Virus record (IMG/VR): IMGVR_UViG_3300032050_000394
Coordinates: 1-36,404 of that record
DNA length: 36,404 nucleotides
Reading direction: 5' to 3' (one strand)
Source: a virus
Of the stretch, positions 9,504 through 18,153 are shown in pieces; the first letter of the stretch is position 1, and each line of letters starts with the position of its first letter. The notes beneath the pieces are model-generated. The model ran no database searches. It was given only the letters and a program-made list of their open reading frames with translations, and had not been told where the DNA came from. The translations under genes were made by a program, and so were the position numbers.

Positions 9504-10010
9504 CTAAATTACTCCAATCTCTACAGAGTCAATGACTGTAGCGTTCGTTACATTACCGTAAGAGCGCTTACCTTCAGCGGACAAGTTGCACATCACATTG
9601 TACAAGTCTTGGTCATCCAAATCGGGAATTAACTGACAAGTGGCCTCTTGGATCCTTAAATGATCCTCAGTAGCAACTGGTGATTTAACATCGGAATAAT
9701 CCCAAACAGGAATCCGATTGTATTTCCAAGCCAATGAAGACAACTTGTCCAGAGCATCCTGCGCATCGCTGAAATCGCTGGCGTAGTACGCAATCACGAA
9801 ATCAATGACTGGGTACGCTACATACGTATTATGACGTTGCGTAGAATGACTTACCATAGTAACAAGCATGAACGGACGCGCTTCAAACACACCCTCTACA
9901 AACCTACGCCGAATTTCTGTGTCAGGGAACATCCCTGCAAGAAAACGCTGCAACGAGTAGTGTTCTGAAGAAGCACTAACATCGTCAAAGCCTGACGAGG
10001 AAGTAGTCAT
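9504..10010 (-). CDS. Tail terminator / tail completion-like protein
   Basis: 168 residues. A strand-helix pattern (MLVTMVSHSTQ...YVAYPVIDFVIAYYASDFSDAQDALDKLSSLAWKYNRIPVWDYSDV) resembles small tail terminator proteins, which cap the tube at the end joined to the head. Position supports this: it follows the HK97 gp10-like gene and precedes the sheath. No diagnostic motif is visible, so the name is from context. Alternative: another connector or neck subunit. Confidence 0.5.
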   Translation of the reverse strand: MTTSSSGFDDVSASSEHYSLQRFLAGMFPDTEIRRRFVEGVFEARPFMLVTMVSHSTQRHNTYVAYPVIDFVIAYYASDFSDAQDALDKLSSLAWKYNRIPVWDYSDVKSPVATEDHLRIQEATCQLIPDLDDQDLYNVMCNLSAEGKRSYGNVTNATVIDSVEIGVI

Positions 10011-10043
10011 TGGGTTTTATGATAGCAGAACTACCGGACAATT

Positions 10044-10550
10044 CTACCCGGTTTGCGCCCACTTCTGCATATGAACGGAACCTATGCGCCCGACCTTGGG
10101 ACGAATAGTGGCAACACCTCTTGTGAACATCAAGACAGGCTTGGTGCCGGGGTGTTCTACTTGCTTGGAGCCTTCCTGATCACCCTTTAAGTAGTAGACC
10201 AACGAAGACCCCGGCTTGGCGTTGATAATGTGGGGCGACGTGCCATACTCGACATATGGGGCATACGACTTGTTGGTGCTGACTGTCCACATATAAGAAG
10301 AGCCAGCCCACTTCCCTTTTCGATCTTTGTCGATAGACTTGATCAAATTGCTAGTTCGAACAGGCGCAGCAAACGGGGCACCAAATGGCACCCACTTTAC
10401 ACCATGCGGCGTACGCCTCCGAATTTCATCTTTCAGCGCTTGCGCAATATCGCTTGCAATATCTGGAATGACGTCTTTGTGGAGTTGGTCTTTTTTGTGG
10501 TCTAGAAATTCGTGGGGCTTACGATTACGCTCCCAGCGAACGCCCATCAC
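10044..10550 (-). CDS. HK97 gp10-like head-tail / neck protein
   Basis: 168 residues. The central part has the pattern of the HK97 gp10-like family: YAPYVEYGTSPHIINAKPGSS followed by VEHPGTKPVLMF. Members are found at the head-tail junction or as tail completion proteins. The gene overlaps the one before it by four bases. The gene order head closure, gp10-like, terminator, sheath is the usual one. ATG at 10550, with a second ATG one codon later, so the exact start is not certain. Confidence 0.75.
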   Translation of the reverse strand: MMGVRWERNRKPHEFLDHKKDQLHKDVIPDIASDIAQALKDEIRRRTPHGVKWVPFGAPFAAPVRTSNLIKSIDKDRKGKWAGSSYMWTVSTNKSYAPYVEYGTSPHIINAKPGSSLVYYLKGDQEGSKQVEHPGTKPVLMFTRGVATIRPKVGRIGSVHMQKWAQTG

Positions 10551-10906
10551 ATATCCACAATCTGGACGACCGTAGCCGTCTTCCCAATAATAGAACGCTT
10601 TCGCCTGAGCAACTGCGGCTGGTTTTCAACGATCCACACCGTTGTGCCAAGTTCCTGCGATTCAATCTCGAGTCGATCATTAAGATCGAGATCGAAGTCT
10701 TTAGGCAAGAGAATCTCAGCCGTGATGCGATTCTTGACTGCCTCGCTGGCTGAACGGTTCTCATTTGAATCAGGAGGATTCAACCTGCACTTGCCCCACT
10801 CACCATACTGGACCACCTGCTCCGACTCACCAAGATCCGGATTGCGGTATCCAACCAGTCGGTGGACACGACGAGCGCGATCGACAAGTGCAGACTGAAA
10901 CGACAT
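10547..10906 (-). CDS. Head closure / head-tail connector-like protein
   Basis: 119 residues, strand-rich, with DFDLDLNDRLEIESQELGTTVWIVENQPQL reminiscent of SPP1 gp16-type head closure proteins (short beta-barrel with a loop carrying a DRLEI-like motif). It lies between an unknown connector gene and the gp10-like gene, overlapping the latter by four bases. The role, sealing the portal-adaptor channel, is inferred from fold-like pattern and position only. Confidence 0.55.
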   Translation of the reverse strand: MSFQSALVDRARRVHRLVGYRNPDLGESEQVVQYGEWGKCRLNPPDSNENRSASEAVKNRITAEILLPKDFDLDLNDRLEIESQELGTTVWIVENQPQLLRRKRSIIGKTATVVQIVDM

Positions 10907-11434
10907 CTAGAACCACCAACCCCCGGCGCGAATGTAGATGTTGTCTGTAGGAGCGAACCAATCGGCTTCCTGCACGTACTCCATGGGCACCGGCTCTCCG
11001 GCGAGGGCACGCACTTCGCGCTTACGCTCGTCGGTCATCAAGTACCACAACTTACGCGCAATCTCAGGAGAAGAATTGGCCATGCGAACGAAAAGAGGGT
11101 TGCGATCCTTCAGCGACGGCTTGTTCTCTGAGTAGCCAGACACGCTGAAAGACTGGTACGTGTCGTCGTATTCTGACTCCATCACATCTTCGCGGCGCTT
11201 AACGAAGCGCTGCTCCATGAGCATCTGCCACACTTCTGTGACACAATCAGCGGCAAGAGACTCATCATCCAACTGGTCGAAATACGTCTTTTCACGCCCA
11301 GTCTCGATTGCAATCTCTGCAATGGTGGCCTTGGACCACGCATCGTAGCGCTGGAGTGAAACAGACTGGTTAGACCAGTCGAAATTTGATATTGCTGTAA
11401 GATACGTACGGTTGGGCCAAGTGTATAGCGCCAC
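10907..11434 (-). CDS. Putative head-tail adaptor, function unknown
   Basis: 175 residues, largely helical (KATIAEIAIETGREKTYFDQLDDESLAADCVTEVWQMLMEQRF...SSPEIARKLWYLMTDERKREVRALAG). It ends in Trp-Trp-Phe next to the start of the head closure-like gene. Helical adaptor proteins occupy this place after the capsid gene in many phages, but no family motif is recognisable. It follows a strong hairpin at 11455-11493 and has GTGGATTAGTGGC before its ATG, a weak ribosome site. Confidence 0.5.
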   Translation of the reverse strand: MALYTWPNRTYLTAISNFDWSNQSVSLQRYDAWSKATIAEIAIETGREKTYFDQLDDESLAADCVTEVWQMLMEQRFVKRREDVMESEYDDTYQSFSVSGYSENKPSLKDRNPLFVRMANSSPEIARKLWYLMTDERKREVRALAGEPVPMEYVQEADWFAPTDNIYIRAGGWWF

Positions 11435-11454
11435 TAATCCACCTTAAATAGCAT

Positions 11455-11493
11455 TGGGGCCGATGTCGAATTTAATCATCAACACCGGCCCCA
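11455..11493 (-). terminator. Long GC-rich hairpin between capsid-module genes
   Basis: On the minus strand the 81-base gap holds a 15-base-pair stem, TGGGGCCGGTGTTGA with TCGACATCGGCCCCA, two G-U pairs, and a nine-base AT-rich loop. No uridine run follows. It may be a terminator or attenuator lowering expression after the capsid genes, or an RNA processing or stability hairpin. Confidence 0.55.
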
Positions 11494-11515
11494 TTACTTT
11501 GGTCCTAAAGAAGTG

Positions 11516-12028
11516 CTAAGCCTGAATCTTCTTAGCGTGCTTCTCCGCATCACGGGTAACAATGATAAGGAAAACCTCATCACTGGCCAACTGACCGAAC
11601 TCGTCTGGGACACCGCCACGGACAGAGTACGACAGCACTTCCTTGGGGTCGACATCAAACGCCTTGGCAGCACTCTCGCGAGTGTAATTCTGCATCAGGG
11701 TTACGTTGATCTGGTGCTGCGAAGAAATGTCGGCGGCAGTGAGCGTAGTGCCCATGTCGTCTACAATTTCCTTCGTGTCACCGATCCCCAGAAGATCCTT
11801 GAGCCGACCCACTAGACTCGGGTCCTTCTCGAGCGCGTCCACAATTGCAGCCTCGCTCTCAGAAGGCTCGTCACCCTTGTCGGAAGGAGCCGCAATAGTA
11901 GCGTCCCGCTCCGCCTTTAGTTCCTCGTTGGCAGCGATGGCCTCGGGGGTCGGCTCGTCAGCGACGACCTCGACCTCCTCAACCTCATCAACCTTCTTGG
12001 AACGGCTAGTGCCCTTGGAAGTAGCCAT
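11516..12028 (-). CDS. Unknown head-module protein with acidic N-terminus
   Basis: 170 residues. A lysine/serine start (MATSKGTSRSKK) is followed by a long acidic, likely disordered segment to about residue 70, then a compact domain (DPSLVGRLKDLLGIGDTKEIV...VLSYSVRGGVPDEFGQLASDEVFLIIVTRD). It begins three bases after the capsid stop, so it is made with the capsid. Such proteins may be head accessory or minor capsid proteins, but no family is recognised. Confidence 0.55.
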   Translation of the reverse strand: MATSKGTSRSKKVDEVEEVEVVADEPTPEAIAANEELKAERDATIAAPSDKGDEPSESEAAIVDALEKDPSLVGRLKDLLGIGDTKEIVDDMGTTLTAADISSQHQINVTLMQNYTRESAAKAFDVDPKEVLSYSVRGGVPDEFGQLASDEVFLIIVTRDAEKHAKKIQA

Positions 12029-12031
12029 ATG

Positions 12032-13033
12032 TTACGCCACCACCGACTTAACGCCACCACGCCACTCGCCAGCAGCAGTGGCGAAGTCGTAGCGGGTCTT
12101 GTACTCGATCTTGTCGAAGTGGAACGAGTAGGGGTCGTTACCACCCAACTGAAGCCGCATGCCGGGGTCCTTCAGCATGATGTCCGGCTCCTGCTTCCCG
12201 TTGAGGAAGCCGACCGTCACAAGAGCAGTCTCCTGATTCGGGTCAGTGATCACGTACCAGTCGTTGGCGTCCGTGAGGTACGGGTCCGTCACGGGACGGA
12301 GGGCCGAACGCATCACGTTCAACTCGGTGCGACCGTAGAGCGGAGTAGCCTCGTCAGCCGAACCCGCACGCGGGATCATGGTGCCGTTGAGGATACGCTG
12401 AATGGTGAACTCCAACTCGATGGGACCAAGGAACTTGGTCGCCTTCAGGTCAATACGGAGGCCATTCTGGTCCGTCTGCAGACGCAACTTGTTGATGGCC
12501 GAAGGCAGGTTGCCCTCAGTCAGTGCAACGTTGAGAAGGTTGTTGTGGTTAGCGTGGAACAGCGCCGTGCCGTCGTAGGCAGTGGCGTTGGCAGCAATAA
12601 CCGACGTGACCTTCTTAGCAAGCGTACGACGCGAAGCGCGACCCAGACGGGCCGGAATGTCGTTGATCTGGTTGAGCATGTCATTGATGATGACACGACG
12701 ACCAATTGAGAACGAACGACCGAAGGTCTGCAACTGAATCTTCGGGCCGGTGTACTCCGACATCTTCGCGTCCGTGTACTCGCCGTCCTCAGGGACGAGG
12801 AGTAGGTCGGGGAGTTCACCCAGACCGACGCTGGTCATCTCACGGAAGTCAGGCACGTTCTGGACGTAAGCGTACTCACGCCAAGCCGGGTCCACTTCCT
12901 TGAACGCCATTAGAAAACGGCGACGAATCTTATCCTGCAGGTAAGTTGGGAAGTCAGACGTGGTGCCTGCCTCCTGCAACTCCTCTAGATATCCCTCGTA
13001 GAGGAGGACCTGCTTACCGACGTTACCATACAT
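12032..13033 (-). CDS. Major capsid protein (Mu gpT / HK97-fold)
   Basis: 333 residues. The pattern LQTFGRSFSIGRRVIINDMLNQINDIPARLGRASRRTLAKKVTSVI is typical of the Mu gpT-like branch of HK97-fold capsid proteins. ALFHANHNNLL and the late strand region WYVITDPNQETALVTVGFLNGK also fit. It forms the icosahedral shell. Context agrees: protease-scaffold and decoration genes come directly before it. ATG 13033 is preceded at a distance by AAGGAGA. Confidence 0.9.
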   Translation of the reverse strand: MYGNVGKQVLLYEGYLEELQEAGTTSDFPTYLQDKIRRRFLMAFKEVDPAWREYAYVQNVPDFREMTSVGLGELPDLLLVPEDGEYTDAKMSEYTGPKIQLQTFGRSFSIGRRVIINDMLNQINDIPARLGRASRRTLAKKVTSVIAANATAYDGTALFHANHNNLLNVALTEGNLPSAINKLRLQTDQNGLRIDLKATKFLGPIELEFTIQRILNGTMIPRAGSADEATPLYGRTELNVMRSALRPVTDPYLTDANDWYVITDPNQETALVTVGFLNGKQEPDIMLKDPGMRLQLGGNDPYSFHFDKIEYKTRYDFATAAGEWRGGVKSVVA

Positions 13034-13062
13034 CTTGGTAAATGTCTCCTTGTACGAAGGGA

Positions 13063-13425
13063 CTAAGCGGTGACGCCCTGCGGCTGCAGAGCAATCAGGG
13101 TCTTGCCGGTGGGGGTGCCATAGTTGGAACCACCCTCAGCCTCAACAACCTTGGCAAACAGACGCTTGCCGGTACCACCCGAGAGCGAAAGAGCGCTGGT
13201 GGCAACGGTGACGTAAACATAGTCGCCCTTGGCCTCTGCACCGATCTTGTCGATCTCGTACTTAATGCCGGGACGGCAGTCTAGTGCGTAAACAGCACCA
13301 GAGGCAGCGTCGGTGGTGGCAACGCCAACCCAACCCTCCTCAACGACGACCGAACCGCTAGTGCGGGCAGCGGCGGCGGTAACGTGGACTACCCCCGCTG
13401 AACCCTCACGAAGATTTAGAGCCAT
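13063..13425 (-). CDS. Capsid decoration protein (DUF2190-like)
   Basis: 120 residues, almost all beta strand: SGSVVVEEGWVGVATTDAASG, then YVYVTVATSALSLSGGTGKRLFAKVVEAEGG. This is the pattern of DUF2190 head decoration proteins, which stabilise the capsid surface. It lies between protease-scaffold and major capsid genes, the usual site. Normal length for the family. Confidence 0.75.
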   Translation of the reverse strand: MALNLREGSAGVVHVTAAAARTSGSVVVEEGWVGVATTDAASGAVYALDCRPGIKYEIDKIGAEAKGDYVYVTVATSALSLSGGTGKRLFAKVVEAEGGSNYGTPTGKTLIALQPQGVTA

Positions 13426-13455
13426 GTTGGTTCTATCTCCTAACTATCGGGGTGA

Positions 13456-14592
13456 TTACTCGCCGTCGCTGTCAGTCTCAGACTCAACAAGAGTCTCTAG
13501 ACCTAGGCGACCGTCGATCACGGAGTTGACACCTGAGCGACCCCGCGAGGCCTCCTGCATGTCAACCGGCATTGAGGAACCAAGACCCTCAATGACGCGA
13601 ACGCCACCAAGTGCCTCCTGAATCTCCGAACGACGCTCCTCAATGGCGTCAGTCAGAGCCTCCGTTAGAAGGTCGATCGAGTCGAAGTGACGACCGTCGA
13701 ACTCCTTGCGGATAGCCTCACGCGACTTGGCCGGAAGGTCCGAGGCAGCCTCAGTAAGGCTCTCGATGGTCTTCTGGCTGTCAGCCTCGTGCTTGTACTG
13801 GTCGATGGCGGCGGTGGCGATCTCTCGCGCCCGCTCCTCCACCATGTCCTTGATGGCCGCTTCGGTGAACTGAGCAACCTCAGGGGCGTCAGTCTCATCA
13901 GCATCAACATCTGAGGAGACAGAGGCCTCTTCCATTGTCTCAGTTACAGGCTCCGCGTCGTGCTGAGTGCGGAACTCGTTGAGCGGCCCTTCAAGGATAT
14001 CCTTCACTAAGTCAGGGCGAGCCTCAACCAACTGCTCGACCGTCATCTCCTCTAGCATGTTAATGCGTTCCTCCAAATGAGCCTCGAGAAGGGCATCCAC
14101 TTTACCGCCAGCACCACCAACTACAACCCAATCAACAGAAGTCGCCTTTTCGATAGACTCGACAAAGCGGGCCTGTTTCCCGTCGATCAACTTAGGTGTG
14201 GCGCGGCCAGCGGCATTGATTGACGCCTCGACCAGTTCAGGGTCAGAGGCAACCATTTCATAAAACCACGGGACCAACTTTGCACGACCTTTTAGAGTCT
14301 TAGACTCTTCGTCGTACCAAGTTTCCTTGACACGTCCAACAAGGTCGCGGACCGAACGAGGCAGACCACCCAGCATTCGGCGCTGTGACTCGGACAGGTG
14401 GTCAACGAACATCTTCACATTCGCAAACGTCTGCCGATCAGCCGCTTCGCGCAAAGCGCTAGGCGGATAATAATGGTTGTGGGCTTTGTTGCCCCAACCA
14501 GACTTGATGATTGTAAGAATTACTTCGCGCTTTGGGGAACCCTCTTCCGAGGCCTCCATCAAAACATCGCTAGTTATATCCTGTTTCATCAC
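13456..14592 (-). CDS. Prohead protease fused to scaffold
   Basis: 378 residues. The N-terminal ~165 residues have the prohead serine protease pattern: NHYYPPSALREA, then FVDHLSE with candidate catalytic His65, DLVGRVKETWYDE, and VEASINAAG with candidate Ser124. Residues ~170-378 are acidic and helical, as expected for an internal scaffold (LEERINMLEEMTVEQLVEARPDLVKDIL, then ERAREIATAAIDQYKHEADSQ). Protease and scaffold fused in one chain is common. The product assembles and then matures the procapsid. Start GTG 14592 or ATG 14589 lacks a clear ribosome site, so initiation could be further in. Confidence 0.8.
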   Translation of the reverse strand: MMKQDITSDVLMEASEEGSPKREVILTIIKSGWGNKAHNHYYPPSALREAADRQTFANVKMFVDHLSESQRRMLGGLPRSVRDLVGRVKETWYDEESKTLKGRAKLVPWFYEMVASDPELVEASINAAGRATPKLIDGKQARFVESIEKATSVDWVVVGGAGGKVDALLEAHLEERINMLEEMTVEQLVEARPDLVKDILEGPLNEFRTQHDAEPVTETMEEASVSSDVDADETDAPEVAQFTEAAIKDMVEERAREIATAAIDQYKHEADSQKTIESLTEAASDLPAKSREAIRKEFDGRHFDSIDLLTEALTDAIEERRSEIQEALGGVRVIEGLGSSMPVDMQEASRGRSGVNSVIDGRLGLETLVESETDSDGE

Positions 14593-14647
14593 TTGAAAAG
14601 TAAAGCAACCATGTCGGACATTTCCAAGTCAAATACCGTGATATAAA

Positions 14648-14679
14648 GAAGCCCGGAAGTCTTTCGACGACCGGGCCTC
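14648..14679 (-). terminator. Hairpin terminator after nrdJ
   Basis: On the minus strand GAGGCCCGG and CCGGGCTTC form nine pairs (one G-U). Inside, GTC GAAA GAC extends the helix with a stable GAAA tetraloop. TTTATAT follows. It lies 35 bases after the nrdJ stop and before the protease gene. The U run is short, so efficiency is uncertain. Confidence 0.7.
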
Positions 14680-14714
14680 TGAATTAAATACTATAAAACT
14701 GTCAACTACCAGTC

Positions 14715-16307
14715 TTACATCTCGCAGACACCACCAACACAATCCACCTGCTGCTTGTCCTCGATGGTGGGCAGATCCTCGTCGTTGTCATGCTTGCCGC
14801 TGTGATCCTTGATGACGACCTTCACACGGCTGTTCTTGCGAAGAATAGTAATGCCCTTTGCTCCACCCTCGTAGGCCGTGACAAGAGCCTCCTCAACCTG
14901 CTCCGGCGTGGTGGCCTCCGGAGCGTTGCAAGTCTTGGACACAGCCTGATCGGTGTGAGCCTGAATTGCCGTGAGGATATCGATATGCTGCTGGAGCGAG
15001 ATCTCGTCTGTCGTGACGAAGTACTCACTGTCACGAAGTGGGTGCTTGTCGATAAACGGCTCGGTGCGACCAAGAATATACGACTCCTGCACACCGGCAT
15101 AGATCGGCTCAATACCGAACGAGCACTTAGCAAGTCGCGAAATAGTGCCGGTAGGAGCCACAACCTGCACCACGATGTTGCGGCGCTCAGGAAGACCGGG
15201 CTGCCAGCCGGGATAAAACCCACGCTCCTGCCCCAACTTGGCCGACTCGTCCCACGACACCAACTGAACGAACTCCATCCACTCCTTGGCAAGGCGGATG
15301 GACTCTGGCGAGCCATAAATTACCTTGTTCAGAATAAACGCGTCGGCCAAGCCCATAATCCCGACGCCGATCTTGCGATACTTCTGGTGCTGGGCCTTGA
15401 TCTGCGGAAGCGGGTAATCCTGCTTGTCCACGACATTATCAAGCATGCGAGTGAGGATGCGCACTGTGCGCTCGAGGCTTGCAAAGTCCATCTTGCCTTC
15501 GTACATGTGCTTGGCCAAGTTAACTGAACCAAGGACACACGCCTCGTTCGGAAGAAGCGGCACCTCGCCGCACGGGTTGGTTGCCTCGATCTTCTCGGGG
15601 TGCGGAGCCGCATTGTTGATGGAGTCTAGGAATAGCAGCCCCGGCTCACCATTAAGCCAAGCCCCGTAGACGATCTGCTCCCACAACTCCTTGCCACCAT
15701 TGGTGCGGTCGTACTGCATAAACTTGTCGCTCATACCGACAGAAATATTGAAGTTGTAGATAGGCGACTTGTCGCTGTTGCCCTCAAACTCCTGATTCTT
15801 GCAGGTAATAAACTCCATGATGTCTGGGTGATCCACAGGAAGGACGCCCATGTTGGCACCCCAACGCACACCACCCTGCGACACCTGACCGATAACCTCA
15901 GAGTACAGACGAAGCCATCCGACGGGACCCAGCATAGCCGGACGCCCGTTGGACTGAATCAGCGAACCAGCGGGTCGAATGCGCCCAAACGAGAAGCCCG
16001 TGCCTCCACCAGTGGCATGGACTCGAGTGGCATTGTCGAGCGTGCGCATAATAGCCGCGTCACCCTCGTTGAGCGAATCGTCAACCGGAAGCACGAAACA
16101 AGCCGAACCCTGCTGCCGCGCTCGGCCCGCATTAGCAATCGCCGGGGTATTCGGTAGAGCCTTAAGTTCTGACATCATTTCGAACTGATCTTCGCGCTCT
16201 TTGTCGTTAGAAGACCAAGCACGAGCGGTGCGATCCCACACCTGACTCTCGTCCTGCTCACCATCATGCATGTAGCGCTGTTCTAGAATTGCAGTACGAG
16301 AGTCCAA
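14715..16307 (-). CDS. nrdJ: Class II (B12-dependent) ribonucleotide reductase
   Basis: 530 residues. It reduces ribonucleotides to deoxyribonucleotides for phage DNA synthesis using adenosylcobalamin. Visible catalytic signatures: Cys70 (GSACFVL) and Cys257 (PNEACVLGSVNLA) as the redox pair, Cys246 as radical cysteine with Asn244 and Glu248 in NPCGEVPLLP, PTGTIS at 385-390, and a C-terminal CVGGVC (523, 528) shuttle pair. No N-terminal ATP cone is present, and the chain is shorter than most cellular class II enzymes. TTG start chosen for AAAGGAG five bases before it. A perfect TATAAT lies at 16323-16328 but is very close to the start and lacks a good -35. No cobalamin riboswitch fits in the 82-base leader. 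Confidence 0.93.
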   Translation of the reverse strand: MDSRTAILEQRYMHDGEQDESQVWDRTARAWSSNDKEREDQFEMMSELKALPNTPAIANAGRARQQGSACFVLPVDDSLNEGDAAIMRTLDNATRVHATGGGTGFSFGRIRPAGSLIQSNGRPAMLGPVGWLRLYSEVIGQVSQGGVRWGANMGVLPVDHPDIMEFITCKNQEFEGNSDKSPIYNFNISVGMSDKFMQYDRTNGGKELWEQIVYGAWLNGEPGLLFLDSINNAAPHPEKIEATNPCGEVPLLPNEACVLGSVNLAKHMYEGKMDFASLERTVRILTRMLDNVVDKQDYPLPQIKAQHQKYRKIGVGIMGLADAFILNKVIYGSPESIRLAKEWMEFVQLVSWDESAKLGQERGFYPGWQPGLPERRNIVVQVVAPTGTISRLAKCSFGIEPIYAGVQESYILGRTEPFIDKHPLRDSEYFVTTDEISLQQHIDILTAIQAHTDQAVSKTCNAPEATTPEQVEEALVTAYEGGAKGITILRKNSRVKVVIKDHSGKHDNDEDLPTIEDKQQVDCVGGVCEM

Positions 16308-16347
16308 CTCGGCTCCTTTGTAATTATAAAAGACAGATGTGGTGACA

Positions 16348-16366
16348 GGGGTGCCATTGACACCCC
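16348..16366 (-). other. Hairpin in the nrdJ leader
   Basis: GGGGTG and CACCCC form a perfect six-pair stem with a seven-base loop, 40 bases upstream of the nrdJ start and 17 bases after the terminator-like hairpin of the preceding gene. It could influence nrdJ expression or be the second half of a bipartite terminator. Confidence 0.4.
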
Positions 16367-16383
16367 GAAGATTAATTAACTAA

Positions 16384-16403
16384 AAGACTCTAAGCGGAGT
16401 CTT
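16384..16403 (-). terminator. Terminator overlapping the stop codon before nrdJ
   Basis: On the minus strand AAGACTC and GAGTCTT pair perfectly over seven bases with a six-base loop, directly followed by TTTAGTTAATTAAT, which with the end of the stem gives four U. The stop codon of the preceding gene (TAG 16392-16390) lies at the hairpin. This is a compact intrinsic terminator that would separate nrdJ from the upstream genes. Confidence 0.65.
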
Positions 16404-16836
16404 CAGCGGGGGCTTCTGGCGGCATTTCGCCCGCCCCCATCTCGGCCTGCATTACAGGGTAAAACAACTCGCTCTTGATCACTTCATACTGCTGACCTTG
16501 TTCGTCAACAACATCGTAGCGATCGCCCTGCGGTGGACTAACGATCGAAGCCCGAATCAAAGAGCCATCGTCGTCGTAAAAGTTAACTTCTTCACCGGGC
16601 TGATAGGCATACCGGTGGGTGTTAGGGGTAAACCGGGGGATATTAACAGGTCGTGCCAGCCCCATCTGTGGCTGGGCCTCAGGCGCTTGGTTGGGCTGCA
16701 ACTCCGGCGCATTGGGGGCCTCTTGCATAGATGGGTCTTGCTCAGCCGGTACCTGAGACTGGTCTACAGGTTCGCCCGCTGCTTCAAGCAGCCGCCTGTA
16801 GTGTTCCCTCAGATTATCAGCATTCATACTTGCCAT
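16390..16836 (-). CDS. Unknown Pro/Gln-rich protein with a C-terminal beta domain
   Basis: 148 residues. Residues ~20-60 are rich in Pro, Gln, Ala and Glu and look disordered. Residues ~70-125 are strand-like (YQPGEEVNFYDDDGSLIRASIVSPPQGDRYDVVDEQGQQYEVIKSELFYPV), resembling a small SH3-like barrel. The protein ends acidic. It follows the 432-residue unknown gene and precedes nrdJ. Start ATG 16836 has GGTGAG upstream. A second Met three codons later is possible. Function unknown; probably virion-associated by position. Confidence 0.55.
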   Translation of the reverse strand: MASMNADNLREHYRRLLEAAGEPVDQSQVPAEQDPSMQEAPNAPELQPNQAPEAQPQMGLARPVNIPRFTPNTHRYAYQPGEEVNFYDDDGSLIRASIVSPPQGDRYDVVDEQGQQYEVIKSELFYPVMQAEMGAGEMPPEAPAEDSA

Positions 16837-16854
16837 GCACTCACCATATCGTGA

Positions 16855-18153
16855 CTACTTCTTTTTCGCGTCAGCGCGATCGCGGCGCTCTTCTCGGGCC
16901 TCGTTCGGAGTCTGACCAATCTTGATAAAGACCGGGGTCTTGTCAACCGTACGCCAGACACCCCGACCACCATCCGGACCACGAACAATACTTTCACCAC
17001 GACGCGGCTTTAGCGGCATGTTGTTCTCATCGTCGGCTGCACTTAGTCCGGGACTGTTGACGTTGCCTTCAGGCTTTGGCAACTTACCAGCGGACTGACC
17101 GGCCACCATTGAAGCAGAAGCATCACTCAGGGGGCTGATCGACCCCTGTTGCGCTAAAGGGTCGACGGATAGTTCCCCCATTCCGCCGACCCCGGCCTTC
17201 GAATAAGCCTGCTTGACCACAGAATTGATCAACTCGTCAACACTTGCAAAGTCCTTCAAGGCCAGTCCAGCGGGTCCAGCCTGAAACAGACGTGCGCGGT
17301 CTTCCTTGCTCATAGGCTGCAACACTAAAAGCGACGCCAAAGAGCCGGGTCGAGCCACGGACCCATCATCATACCTGACCGACCCATCCTGATACACATG
17401 GACCGGGTACTTTACAAGCCCCGTGCGAGAGTCCTTAATAGACCCATCATCATAGACGATCGTGCCATTCTCCGGACGGGCGACTTCTCTCGGGTTCTTA
17501 GGACCCTTACCGCCGCTGCTTTTCTTACCGGGAGATCCGGCAGCAGCCTCAGCCTCACCTGCGTCACTGGCCTTCTTGTCTGCGTCGCTGATTCCTTTAA
17601 GCCATTCCTTCTTCTCTTCTTCAGTGGCGTTAGAAGGAAACTTGGGATCCGGCTTTACTTTGGCTTCAGACAACTGTGTCTGCATGAAATGCTTGGCCTT
17701 ATGATTTTCAAGAGCCTCGTGCATCTCGTCACAGTCGCAGTCGCCCCACTCGCCACAGCCGGGGCACGCACTATCATAACCGCTTGAATCGTAATCGATG
17801 CCGAGATTCTCACACATCTGCTCAGCCATTTCACGACTTGGCGGGTATTCGACTTCTTGATCCCAATCCGTGTCGTAAATAATGATTTGAATATCGGCTT
17901 CGGTCATGCCTTCTTCGAGCATCATGCCACGAAGTTCGGCTTCCTTGCCGCGCCAGTAAGTCGTGCCCTTGATTTGGTCCTTGACCCACGCACACACGTT
18001 GTTGACTCGAGGACCAAAGCGCTTACGATTATCTTTTACGCAAGAGCGAAAGATGTGCGGCTTGGTTGAGTAATACTTAAGTAGCGAGCGAATAGGACCG
18101 TACTTTTCGGGGTCCTGTCCACCCATCGAGCCGCCTACATCTGGACCGGCCAA
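16855..18153 (-). CDS. Large unknown protein of the head module
   Basis: 432 residues, TTG start with GGAGG five bases upstream. The N-terminus contains RSCVKDNRKRFGPRVNNVCAWVKDQ and GTTYWRGK, a cysteine-spaced pattern I have an impression of from actinophage proteins but cannot name. A Cys cluster follows (SACPGCGEWGDCDCDE, near residues 129-143), probably metal-binding. A charged low-complexity middle and repeats of YDDGS (IVYDDGSIKDS, SVRYDDGSVARPG) come next. It occupies the place where portal or capsid-associated genes usually sit before the protease, but no portal features are visible. I assign no function. Confidence 0.6.
   Translation of the reverse strand: MAGPDVGGSMGGQDPEKYGPIRSLLKYYSTKPHIFRSCVKDNRKRFGPRVNNVCAWVKDQIKGTTYWRGKEAELRGMMLEEGMTEADIQIIIYDTDWDQEVEYPPSREMAEQMCENLGIDYDSSGYDSACPGCGEWGDCDCDEMHEALENHKAKHFMQTQLSEAKVKPDPKFPSNATEEEKKEWLKGISDADKKASDAGEAEAAAGSPGKKSSGGKGPKNPREVARPENGTIVYDDGSIKDSRTGLVKYPVHVYQDGSVRYDDGSVARPGSLASLLVLQPMSKEDRARLFQAGPAGLALKDFASVDELINSVVKQAYSKAGVGGMGELSVDPLAQQGSISPLSDASASMVAGQSAGKLPKPEGNVNSPGLSAADDENNMPLKPRRGESIVRGPDGGRGVWRTVDKTPVFIKIGQTPNEAREERRDRADAKKK

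Noticed and set aside
12029-12709. 226-codon plus-strand open frame opposite the capsid gene
   Set aside because: Antisense to a well-identified capsid protein; no family pattern and no ribosome site.
14790-15527. 245-codon plus-strand open frame opposite nrdJ
   Set aside because: Shadow of the nrdJ codon pattern; nrdJ motifs are complete on the other strand.
16308-16389. Cobalamin riboswitch before nrdJ
   Set aside because: The leader is only ~80 bases and lacks the conserved B12-box; it contains only simple hairpins.
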